7,433 bases of DNA from an uncultured Erysipelotrichaceae bacterium (GCA_937874965.1 CALNCD010000256.1:1-7433); one strand, 5' to 3'. Shown: positions 1 to 6,691, counted from the first letter of the stretch. The notes: generated by a model not told the origin, from the sequence alone. Translations and numbers: made by a program.

Positions 1-107
1 AAAATAAGACAAAAGAAAATCGGGCAATAAAAATTCAACTAGAGGTAGAAAGCTTTCCAAATTCAACAAATTAAAATTTATGCAAACTTAAAAAAATACA
101 ATACTCC
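1..107. other. AT-rich segment replacing the end of coaC
   Basis: By direct count the first 100 bases are 24% G+C, while bases 111-210, inside coaC, are 52%. The change coincides with the point where coaC stops resembling its family (just after the ACG motif). The 9-base string AAATTCAAC occurs twice, near 32 and near 60. I see no recognisable gene, terminal inverted repeat or target-site duplication. It could be the edge of an inserted element, a rearrangement joint or ordinary intergenic DNA; the window ends too soon to tell. Confidence 0.4.
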
Positions 108-574
108 CCACACGCAAGAAGACCTTCATCCGGTTCAATAATCCGCATGCCATGGCCAGCACACCGCTGAAGATTGCTCTGCGTAAGCGGGTTGAGATAC
201 ATCGCTGTATTCATTGCGGGTGCGATAAGTTTCGGACACGAAGCCGCTAAGAACGTCGTGGTCAACATATCGTCCGCAATTCCATGAGCAACTTTCGCAA
301 TAACATTCGCCGTTGCTGGAACCAGAATAAAGACATCTGCCTTCTTCGCAATTGAAATATGCTCAATCTCATAGTTTTCAGAAAATTCCATCGTTTCAAC
401 CAACGTTTTATGATGAGTCAATGACGAAAACTGCAACGGTGTAATAAAGGCAGCTGCATTCCGTGTCATGATCACTTCCACATCAAAACCTTTTTTAACC
501 AGGTCACTGACAAGCTGAACGCTTTTGAAAACTGCAACACTGCTTGCAACACCGACAACTACACATTTAGGCAT
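71..574 (-). CDS. coaC: Phosphopantothenoylcysteine decarboxylase, C-terminally truncated
   Basis: This flavin-dependent HFCD-family enzyme decarboxylates 4'-phosphopantothenoylcysteine to phosphopantetheine in coenzyme A synthesis in the cytoplasm. Of 167 residues, the Rossmann-like start (about 4-17), the active-site His72 in EHISIA, the flavoprotein motif PAMNTAMY (119-126) and the substrate-clamp motif ACG (154-156) are visible. Stand-alone CoaC proteins are about 180 residues and continue after ACG(D/E) with a Gly-rich clamp and a final helix. Here that tail is replaced by about ten unrelated residues encoded by AT-rich DNA, so the gene is probably cut short and may be inactive. An in-frame start 48 bases upstream exists, but the start at 574 is preferred: it has a GGAG site 7 bases before it and begins with the family-like MPKCVVVG. 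It overlaps the upstream S-component gene by 8 bp, suggesting translational coupling. A coaB partner may lie outside the window. Confidence 0.8.
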   Translation of the reverse strand: MPKCVVVGVASSVAVFKSVQLVSDLVKKGFDVEVIMTRNAAAFITPLQFSSLTHHKTLVETMEFSENYEIEHISIAKKADVFILVPATANVIAKVAHGIADDMLTTTFLAASCPKLIAPAMNTAMYLNPLTQSNLQRCAGHGMRIIEPDEGLLACGEYCIFLSLHKF

Positions 575-1184
575 GTGCAAGCTCCTTTCTTCCTCGAATC
601 GCTTTGACAACTGAGGGAGCAATCACCGCTGCTAAAGCCGATTCACACAAGCCATTGACGCTTAATAATGAAAGAAGCGCCAGTGGAAGTGCCTGAGCAC
701 TTAACCCTAAGGCAATCCTGTATTGGTGAGCAAAGAGAAGCGCGATACCTCCAAGAACCAGTCCGGTATGAACTAAACTTGAAGCCATAGCAGCCAACGA
801 AGCACTTAGTGCCTTTCCAAAATAGCGCAAAAGCAACCGATAGAAATACCCGCTGGAAATCCCCAAGAGAATTCGAGGAACATAAGCAAGAACAAGACTC
901 CATCCGTTGGAGTGTATCCCGTTGATTTCAATAAACGGCGAGAAAATAAAGCTGGTCAGGTTCGGATTGAATGTCGCATTAAAAAGTGAAATCGTTCCGA
1001 AAACTGCGCCAAGGAGTGCACCTTCTTTTGGACCCAGAAGAATCCCTGCCAGAATGACTGGTAGATGCAATGTTGTGAGATTGATAAATCCCAATGGAAT
1101 AAATCCTAGGAAAGGCACCGACGCTAAAACTATCTCAATAACCGCAAACATACAGATAAGACTAAAACGCTTTGTTTGATTCAT
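567..1184 (-). CDS. panT: ECF transporter S component, probable pantothenate uptake (PanT-like)
   Basis: This is the substrate-binding membrane subunit of an energy-coupling-factor vitamin transporter; it would work with a shared EcfA/EcfA'/EcfT module encoded elsewhere. The 205-residue protein is strongly hydrophobic with about five to six membrane segments. It carries the S-component signature stretch with TTLHLPVILAGILLGP (about residues 37-52) followed by GALLGAVFGTISLFNAT. The start at 1184 is chosen over a GTG 12 bases upstream because that GTG lies in the GGAGG ribosome site (1190-1194). The gene overlaps coaC by 8 bp, and the same pairing of an S component with coaC in streptococci supports pantothenate as substrate. 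The substrate is an inference from context; another vitamin is possible. The family assignment is solid. Confidence 0.82.
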   Translation of the reverse strand: MNQTKRFSLICMFAVIEIVLASVPFLGFIPLGFINLTTLHLPVILAGILLGPKEGALLGAVFGTISLFNATFNPNLTSFIFSPFIEINGIHSNGWSLVLAYVPRILLGISSGYFYRLLLRYFGKALSASLAAMASSLVHTGLVLGGIALLFAHQYRIALGLSAQALPLALLSLLSVNGLCESALAAVIAPSVVKAIRGRKELAHA

Positions 1185-1189
1185 GATTT

Positions 1190-1194
1190 CCTCC
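1190..1194 (-). promoter_or_regulatory. Ribosome binding site fixing the S-component start
   Basis: On the minus strand GGAGG sits 5 bases before ATG 1184. The upstream in-frame GTG (1194-1196) shares bases with this site, so it cannot be the start served by it. This makes the mature open frame 205 rather than 209 residues. Confidence 0.7.
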
Positions 1195-1234
1195 ACTGTC
1201 GTTCCATTGCTGGATACAACGTTTCTGTTCCTCT

Positions 1235-1263
1235 ATTATAGCGGCTTCGCTCAAAAAGATGAA
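1235..1263 (-). promoter_or_regulatory. Probable promoter of the panT-coaC unit
   Basis: A perfect TATAAT (1235-1240, minus strand) lies about 50 bases upstream of the S-component start. The hexamer 17 bases further upstream, TTCATC, is a poor -35 match. A 6-base inverted repeat, GGCTTC and GAAGCC with a 12-base gap (1243-1266), falls in the spacer and -35 region and could be an operator. This is a -10 call with weak -35 support. Confidence 0.4.
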
Positions 1264-1395
1264 GCCCTATTCGTTAGGAACCGCTGTCTATCTTTCACTT
1301 CCAGATAAACCGCCGCTCGCATCTGAGCTAAGCAAGTTCCATGAAAATCAAAATCCGTTTTGTATATGAACCGTTCTGACGCTGAACTTAAGGGA

Positions 1396-1599
1396 TCAGT
1401 CATCGTTCCCATCTTTCTCCAGCAGCTTTGCCTTTCTCCGGTTGACCATTGCAAGCCCTGCATCGCCAAGAACAATCGCAATCACCGGTTGAAAAACCTG
1501 TTTAAACTCCATATTCTTAAAGATAAATACTTGTACAAAAAGCAGAATCAACAAAATACCGTACCCTACTATTCTTTTAATAACCTTTTGATTCTTCAT
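1396..1599 (-). CDS. Small two-helix membrane protein of unknown function
   Basis: I do not recognise this 67-residue protein. It has a basic N-terminus, a hydrophobic segment at about 11-28, a second at about 36-52 and a charged tail (NRRKAKLLEKDGNDD), consistent with a helical hairpin with both ends in the cytoplasm. A GAGAGG ribosome site lies 5 bases before the ATG at 1599, which argues for a real gene. No strong promoter stands out upstream; weak -10-like hexamers occur at 1655-1660 and 1635-1640. It is separated from rlmCD by a strong terminator, so it is probably its own unit. No terminator is visible after its stop. The 155 bases from 1241 to 1395 hold nothing else I can support. Confidence 0.5.
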   Translation of the reverse strand: MKNQKVIKRIVGYGILLILLFVQVFIFKNMEFKQVFQPVIAIVLGDAGLAMVNRRKAKLLEKDGNDD

Positions 1600-1692
1600 C
1601 GGAACCTCTCTCCAGCCACTTCGGGCCTATCATCTCTATACTCACACTTCACTTAGAATACGGTATTAATCTGCATTTTCCTGAATAAAAAT

Positions 1693-1800
1693 TTATATCT
1701 TACCGAATTCAGGCCGCAACGGATTTGTCTCTTCCCTCTGATCTATTGCAATTTGCCGATTGCCAAGCTGTCCGGTACGTTTTTCCTCCTCAATCTGCCG
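1693..1800 (-). pseudogene. Possible gene relic: stop-bounded frame without a start codon
   Basis: Between an in-frame TAA at 1801-1803 and the TAA at 1693-1695, the minus strand is open for 35 codons with a protein-like hydrophilic composition (for example RQIAIDQREETNPLRPEFG). It has no ATG, GTG or TTG near the AGGAGG string that lies inside it. It may be the C-terminal remnant of a decayed gene or chance. I cannot name a family. Confidence 0.2.
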
Positions 1801-1804
1801 TTAC

Positions 1805-1839
1805 AAAAAAAAGCGTATTCGCCTGATAGGCGGATACGC
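1805..1839 (-). terminator. Strong intrinsic terminator facing left
   Basis: A 12-bp stem (GCGTATTCGCCT paired with AGGCGGATACGC, one G-T pair) with a 3-base loop spans 1813-1839. On the minus strand it is followed by eight T residues (1805-1812). It would end transcripts coming from rlmCD, 154 bases upstream. Confidence 0.9.
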
Positions 1840-1856
1840 AAGCTCTTCCATGTCGA

Positions 1857-1970
1857 TCACTTGCAGACAACATGCAATTCATTCTTGATAACTGCTGCCT
1901 GCGCAATTCCTCTGATTCCACCGACAGTAGCACTTCTAAGCTGTCTACAGCACCGAACCGTTATGGATAT
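1857..1970 (-). pseudogene. Possible small gene or relic just before the terminator
   Basis: After the rlmCD stop, one minus-strand frame runs open to TGA 1857-1859, 17 bases before the terminator stem. Its last ~20 residues look protein-like (GGIRGIAQAAVIKNELHVVC). No ATG begins it. A TTG-initiated frame at about 1975 is out of register and stops after nine codons. It could be the tail of a decayed gene or 3' untranslated RNA of rlmCD. The family is unrecognised. Confidence 0.2.
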
Positions 1971-1993
1971 CCAAGTGGTTTAATACGTTCGGC

Positions 1994-3320
1994 TTACCCG
2001 TTGTTCGTAAACTTGCTTGGCTTAACTTTAGACAACAGAACCAAAGTCTCCACATGAGCCGTCTGAGAGAACATGTCAAATACCTGGATTGAGCGGATGG
2101 CATACTTGTTTTTCAGAATACTGAGGTTTTTCCCCAGAGTACTTGGATTACAGGAAATATAGACAATGTTCTTTATCTTTGCTTTCATCAGTGATTCAAG
2201 CATTCCCTCATCCAATCCGGGGAGGATCAACAATCACGTAATCGATTTCTTGCTTCTTACTGACCCGTTTCAAAAATTCCGCTGAGTCACTCACGCTGAA
2301 CTTCACATTCTCAATCCGGTTCAGGGCCGCATTGGAATTCGCATTCCGGATCGAAGGTTCATTGATATCGCAGCCCACGATTGTTTCAGCTTTAGTGCTC
2401 ACCATCAATGACATGATTCCCAATCCGGAATAGGCTTCCACAATCATGGAACACGGTCTAATCAGCTTTTCAACTTCCTTATAGAGATGGGCAGCCTGGA
2501 TCGTATTCAACTGATAAAATGAATAAGGATGGGCACTCGCTTTAATCTTGTTGACATTAAATGTGATAGCATCCTTCCCATAGAGTTTCTTCAAAGGCAA
2601 GACGATGATCTCTGCTCCCTTGGCACTGGTATTGATGCTCTGATGAACAGAAACAAGATCAAGCTGACGCAATGCATCGATAACCTCCTTGGAAATCGTG
2701 TATTGTGAAGTCACTAAAGTACACTGAATCTGCTGATTCAGGATACGAAGGACAAGAAAGCGCAGCCCTTCCCGTTTACCTTTTTCATAGACGCTGACAT
2801 TCTGCTGATTCAGAACCTCGAGCACGGCTTTGCGCATGGCCTCCAATTTAGGATCGTGGATAATACAATGATTTACCGGAATGAAATAACGGGTATTGGG
2901 CTTATAGAAGCCGGCCACGATCTTGCCATCCAGATAACTCACGGGCATTTTAAGCTGATTGCGATATTCAAGTGGTTTAGGATTGCGGTGATAGACAACC
3001 GAATGCGCCTTTATCCCTGCATATTTCTCCAGGCTTTCCTGAAGAAGCCCTACTTTGATCCTTCCTTGGTTTACAATGCCGGTATGCATCAAAGTACACC
3101 CGCCGCACTCATCAATATTATCGCAGGGAGGCGTGATCCTCTCCTTGCTGGGCTTCACGATTTTCACCAATTGCGCCTTCATGTAAGTGGGTTTACGTTC
3201 ACTCACTTCGACCATGACTTCTTCATCCACCAATGTCCCCTCAACAAAAACCGGTTTCTTATTCAGATAACCGATTCCCTCGCCGTTGATACCGTATTTC
3301 TTTATGATTAGCTTATCCAT
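1994..3320 (-). pseudogene. rlmCD: RlmCD/TrmA-family 23S rRNA (uracil-5-)-methyltransferase, frameshifted
   Basis: This family makes 5-methyluridine in 23S rRNA using S-adenosylmethionine and carries a [4Fe-4S] cluster. The first frame (2208-3320, 370 residues) has an N-terminal TRAM domain (about 1-55), cluster cysteines C66, C72, C75 and C152, the FYQLN motif (268-272), the SAM-binding EAYSGLG (295-301) and DPPR (365-368). It stops two codons after DPPR. The remainder, LDEGM onward, including the catalytic Cys of YISCNPST and the terminal HVETLVLLSK, continues in another frame from about 2215 to 1994. Restoring five bases (a second copy of ATTGG) gives DPPRIGLDEGM and a protein of about 443 residues, normal for the family. 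The first fragment lacks the catalytic cysteine, so activity is unlikely unless the frameshift is a sequencing error. A GAGGT ribosome site precedes ATG 3320. No promoter is visible; a terminator lies just upstream. Confidence 0.85.
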
Positions 3321-3330
3321 TATTTACCTC

Positions 3331-3356
3331 AAAAAAGAAGACCGCAGGTCCTCTTT
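3331..3356 (-). terminator. Intrinsic terminator between pyrophosphatase-like gene and rlmCD
   Basis: AGAAGACC (3336-3343) pairs with GGTCCTCT (3347-3354) around a GCA loop, with one G-T pair. On the minus strand a run of T residues (3331-3336) follows. The hairpin begins inside the stop codon of the upstream gene and ends about 10 bases before the rlmCD start codon, so it may also act as an attenuator for rlmCD. Confidence 0.75.
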
Positions 3357-3735
3357 ATTCATCAATTGCCCATTCAGGGACTTCATTGCCTCTTCGTATT
3401 ATCACGATTTTCTGAAAATCAGTTTGATTCAGGAACCGTAAAATTGCCATTTCCTCATCGTCTGTACATCCGATAATAACCCGTGTATCGATACTCTTCT
3501 CCAGAATATCCACCATGACGATAACAGCCTGTGCAAATGAAGACTGACCTTTGAATACTTTGACTGCCATCCCGTTCTCTGTCGATTCACTAAGATGTCC
3601 GAAATCAACTGGATAAACCAAATTCGCATACTGGGGATGCCGCGACCCGGCAGTAGAAACAATTTCGATTTCTGATGAAACCAAGAGTGTATCCAATTTC
3701 TGCCAGAAGAATGCATTATTCTCAAATTGTTTCAT
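3355..3735 (-). CDS. Short inorganic pyrophosphatase-like protein
   Basis: The 126-residue protein resembles small Firmicute proteins usually annotated as inorganic pyrophosphatase. The N-terminal part FFWQKLDTLL, then VSTAGSRHPQY and VYPVDFGHL (about residues 27-48), matches the family I core where pyrophosphatases have a G(S/T)..KYE and YP.(N/D)YGY pattern. The Asp-rich active-site segment (DGDPLDV in true enzymes) is reduced to ENGMAVKVF, so metal-binding aspartates are missing and hydrolysis of pyrophosphate is doubtful. It is also shorter than true enzymes (about 170 or more residues). It has a good promoter and an AAGGTGAG ribosome site before ATG 3735, and its own terminator. The fold relation is likely; the function is unknown. 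Confidence 0.65.
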   Translation of the reverse strand: MKQFENNAFFWQKLDTLLVSSEIEIVSTAGSRHPQYANLVYPVDFGHLSESTENGMAVKVFKGQSSFAQAVIVMVDILEKSIDTRVIIGCTDDEEMAILRFLNQTDFQKIVIIRRGNEVPEWAIDE

Positions 3736-3760
3736 AAGTTTGACTCACCTTCTGAACTCA

Positions 3761-3789
3761 ATTATAAGCAAATATACGCCTAATGTAAA
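3761..3789 (-). promoter_or_regulatory. Promoter of the pyrophosphatase-like gene
   Basis: On the minus strand TTTACA (3784-3789) and TATAAT (3761-3766) are separated by exactly 17 bases, a near-perfect housekeeping promoter about 26 bases upstream of the ATG. No operator-like palindrome is seen around it. Confidence 0.75.
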
Positions 3790-3864
3790 GGTGATTATTC
3801 AGAGCAACGCATTCTTTTTCATTTATTTGCATAAGGCTCTCATTCTTGCTCAGAACCCTTGAAA

Positions 3865-6289
3865 TTATTTCATAATCCGCATAGCATTCAGGACTGCCAA
3901 CAACGAAACACCGACATCTGCAAAGACTGCCAGCCACATACTTGCCAAGCTGAAAATCCCTAGGATCATGATGACTATCTTAACAGCCATAACAACGATA
4001 ATCGTTTCTCGTACAATCGAAACTGTTCGCTTTGAAAGATCAATGGCTGTGATAATCTTGGATGGATCATCATTCATCAGAATGATATCCGCCGACTCAA
4101 TTGCCAGATCATTCCCGAACTGACCCATTGCAATTCCAACATCACTCATGGCCAGCACCGCAGCATCATTCATGCCATCCCCAACATAAGCAACGCTTTC
4201 GCTTGTGCTTGACTTGATCGCCTCGAAGGCATCCACTTTCTGGTCGGGCAAGAGTTCAGAGCGAACTTCATCCAGGTGCAAAAACTGTCCGATCCGATCT
4301 GCAACATTCTTCTTATCACCGCTAAGCATAATTGTTTTGATATTGAACCTTTTCTTCAACGACGCTATCGTTGATTGACTTTGTTCCTTCACCTCATCTT
4401 CGATAACAATATACCCTTCAATCACCTGGTTAATCACCACATATACGACTGTGGAATCAATCGGATTACTGAGCGGCTCAACGCCACGTTCCTCCAGCCC
4501 TCGCTGATTCCCCACATAAATAGCCAAACCATCGACATCCGCACTGCTCGCTGAGATTTCGGATGCGGGAATGATCCACCGGATGAGCATAAGCACGGGC
4601 GATAGAACGGGCAATCGGGTGTTCAGATTGACTCTCAACCATTGCTGCATACTCTAAAATCTGATCCTGGGAATACTGACGAACACTGGCGACTTCAACA
4701 ACAGCAAAGTTACCCTTGGTCAATGTCCCTGTCTTATCAAAGACCATCGTCGTAACTTTACTTAGATCTTCTAAGGCCTGACCGCCCTTGACAAGAATTC
4801 CTTCGGTTGAACTCTTGCCGATACCGGCAAAGAAACCAAGCGGTGTGGAAATAACCAAAGCACAAGGACAGCTGATGACCAGCAGAATCAACGCCCGCTC
4901 AAGACCCGTGTAGAAATTTCCTGAAACCAAGGCAACAACAATCATCACGACAACCGCCAGCGCAACTACAATCGGAGTATAGACCCGTGAGAAACGGGTA
5001 ATGAACTTTTCAGTCGATGCTTTTTTCAATGAAGCATTCTCAATTAGATCCATCAGCTTCTTTACTGTTGAATTCGCATACAAGGCATCCACGCGGATTT
5101 CCAATGTACCCTTGAGATTAATGCTGCCCGAAAGAACCTTATCGGATTGATACACTTCCACCGGTACTGATTCCCCGGTTAACGAAGACATATCTAAAAG
5201 ACTATCTCCAGTAAGAATCGTTCCATCAAGAGGAATCCGTTGTGATGGATAGACAACGATGGTATCCCCAAGAAGAACCTGGTTCGGATCAACCTTCGTA
5301 ATGGTATCCCCTTCTTTCAACTGCGCAAATTCAGGTTTGATATCCATCAATTCCTGAATGGATTCACGTGACTTATCCACAGCTCGATCCTGGAAGTATT
5401 CACCAACTTTATAAAACAGCATCACGCCGATGGCCTCTGGATACTCCTGAATGAAGAAAGCACCGATAGTCGCAATAGACATCAGGAAGTTCTCGTCAAA
5501 AATTTCCTTGGCCAGAATATTACGACCCGCCTTTAACAGCACATCGTAACCGACAAACAGATACCCTGCTATCGCAAACGGAAGAATCCACAGATTATCC
5601 CTGAAAAAGTAAGTAATCGCCAGGATAACGATTCCGATAATGATCTGCCAGATGGAAAAAGTGAGGCCAAGATATGTCTTTTTGACTAAGTGCGGTTTCT
5701 GTTTTTCTTTACGAAGCGTCACTGGTTCCAGCTTCTGCAACTGCTTTTCCAGATCGCTGAGTACCGCATCACTCAGTGTACCGTCTTTCATTTCCAGATA
5801 AACCTTACCATCCACATAGCTCACTACCGCATGGTCAACATCATCCCTCTTATTTATTGCCTTCTCAAGCTTCAAGGCACATGCAGCGCAATCCAATCCA
5901 TCGATATAGAGCACTTGCTCACCGGTCGTCTTTTGGTGAGCCGGTTGTTCACTCACTGTTTCACATGTGCAGCCTTCGTGTGAACAATGACTATGATCAT
6001 GATCGTGCTCGTGCTCATGATGATGGTCATGATCGTGTTCCTCATGGGAATGGCCATGGCCGTCCAGTGAATGGGTATGATTGACTAGAACTTCATCAAC
6101 CCATTGATTAATCTGAAGCTGGACCGCTCTGGCATCCAGTCCATCCTCACTCTCAATTTCCAGTTCATGATCGAAGGGATCAAGATGCATTCCTGTAAGA
6201 TGACCAATGTTCCTGGCCACTTTCTGTTTTAAGAGATTGGCACAGACATCACAGTCAATGCCGTTGATTGTAAACTCATATGTTTTCAT
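3865..6289 (-). pseudogene. cadA: P1B-2 Zn/Cd/Pb-exporting ATPase, frameshifted in the N domain
   Basis: This is a membrane pump that expels divalent soft metals using ATP. The first frame (4478-6289) holds metal-binding domain 1 (C13, C16), a His-rich linker (71-104), metal-binding domain 2 with CAAC (134-137), membrane helices from about 213, TGE (371-373), the CPC metal site (474-476), the phosphorylated Asp518 of DKTGT and His557-Pro558. It then leaves the family pattern near residue 583 and stops. The second frame, from about 4542 to 3865, supplies VDGLAIYVGN, the GDGMND hinge, and the last helices with the K and D...N.(L/M)R residues typical of the Zn/Cd/Pb subgroup. The GxG nucleotide-binding motif expected between them is missing. 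The intact product would be about 813 residues. The gene follows arsR by 3 bp with an AGGAG site at the arsR stop, so it is one operon. The pump is probably non-functional as read. Usual GDGxNDAP is GDGMNDAA here. Confidence 0.9.
5978..6079 (-). repeat. His/Asp/Glu-rich low-complexity linker coding region of cadA
   Basis: Residues 71-104 of the pump form a run of about 16 histidines alternating with Asp and Glu, followed by a Cys cluster (C102, C107, C109). The DNA is correspondingly repetitive (CATGAT-type units). Such linkers are metal-loading or metal-sensing segments in zinc transport proteins. Being repetitive, it is also a place where length may vary between strains. Confidence 0.75.
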
Positions 6290-6292
6290 ACA

Positions 6293-6625
6293 TTACTCCT
6301 TAATATGTTCCAGCGCTGAAGAGAAAATGGTCATGATGTGATGATCACTCAAGGCATAGATGACGCTCTTTCCAGCCTTGGTCGTCCGAACCAGCCGCAT
6401 TTTCCGTAAGGTTGCCAGCTGATGGGATACAGACGATTGAGACAGTTCAAGAACCGCACAGATATCACTGACACACATTGAACGAACAGCCAGCGTCTGG
6501 ATAATTCTCAATCGGGTTTCATCGGAAAAAATTTTGAAGAAAAGAGCCAAATCGAAGAAATCTTCTTCACATTCAAGTTGGTTACGTACACCTTCGATTT
6601 CTTCACTGTTCAGTAACGGGTCCAT
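6293..6625 (-). CDS. ArsR/SmtB-family metal-sensing repressor (Zn type)
   Basis: This 110-residue winged-helix dimer would repress the operon until metal binds. The DNA-recognition helix region is SQSSVSHQLATLRKMRLV (62-79), followed by the wing. The C-terminal helix has Asp94, His96, His107 and Glu110, with exactly the spacing of the alpha-5 zinc site of SmtB and CzrA, so zinc (and perhaps cobalt or cadmium) is the likely inducer. C51 sits in the position of the CadC/ArsR helix-3 site, but the CxC pair is not present (MCVSD), so a CadC-type Cd/Pb thiolate site looks incomplete. C19 is the only N-terminal cysteine. Start 6625 has a perfect AGGAGG 5 bases upstream. The gene is first in the operon with cadA and divergent from mscL. 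It is close to CzrA/SmtB; the exact symbol is not assigned. Confidence 0.88.
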   Translation of the reverse strand: MDPLLNSEEIEGVRNQLECEEDFFDLALFFKIFSDETRLRIIQTLAVRSMCVSDICAVLELSQSSVSHQLATLRKMRLVRTTKAGKSVIYALSDHHIMTIFSSALEHIKE

Positions 6626-6636
6626 CTGATCCTCCT

Positions 6637-6662
6637 AACATATGTTTATTTGTTCATATGTT
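6637..6662. promoter_or_regulatory. ArsR/SmtB-type operator palindrome
   Basis: AACATATG (6637-6644) and CATATGTT (6655-6662) form an 8-bp perfect inverted repeat with a 10-base AT-rich gap, lying directly after the -10 box and before the ribosome site of the repressor gene. Read on the minus strand, the same DNA also shows an 8-base period: ATGAACAT, ATGAACAA, ATAAACAT. Position and TGAACA-type content fit binding sites of the SmtB/CzrA group, so autoregulation is inferred. Confidence 0.7.
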
Positions 6663-6663
6663 C

Positions 6664-6691
6664 ATTATAGAATAATCTGTAAATTTGTCAA
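6664..6691 (-). promoter_or_regulatory. Promoter of the arsR-cadA operon
   Basis: On the minus strand perfect TTGACA (6686-6691) and TATAAT (6664-6669) are 16 bases apart. The operator begins next to the -10 box, so a bound repressor would cover the transcription start. Confidence 0.85.

Noticed and set aside
1..110. Insertion-sequence end at the left edge
   Set aside because: The 9-base direct repeat and AT-richness are suggestive, but no terminal inverted repeat, target duplication or transposase is visible.
1251..1481. 76-residue minus-strand frame overlapping the small membrane protein gene
   Set aside because: No good ribosome site, biased unlike a protein, and in conflict with the better-supported frame at 1396-1599.
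2208..2233. Programmed +1 frameshift at CCC-C in rlmCD
   Set aside because: Shifting there gives DPPGLDEG or DPPRLDEG, both short of the conserved motif; a 5-base deletion restores it exactly.
2856..3311. 151-residue plus-strand open frame
   Set aside because: It lies wholly antisense to the rlmCD N-terminal half, which has clear family motifs; no ribosome site or family resemblance.
3790..3864. Terminator after cadA
   Set aside because: Only a weak GAGCAA/TTGCTC pairing with a long gap and no T-run on the minus strand; read-through into the next gene cannot be excluded.
4478..4650. Programmed frameshift in the metal ATPase, as known for copA in E. coli
   Set aside because: No slippery heptamer or downstream pseudoknot is apparent at the switch, and simple shifting would still leave the GxG motif missing; a deletion explains more.
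5690..6084. Plus-strand open frames opposite the cadA N-terminus
   Set aside because: Shadows of the His-rich and metal-binding coding region; the composition simply mirrors its repeats.
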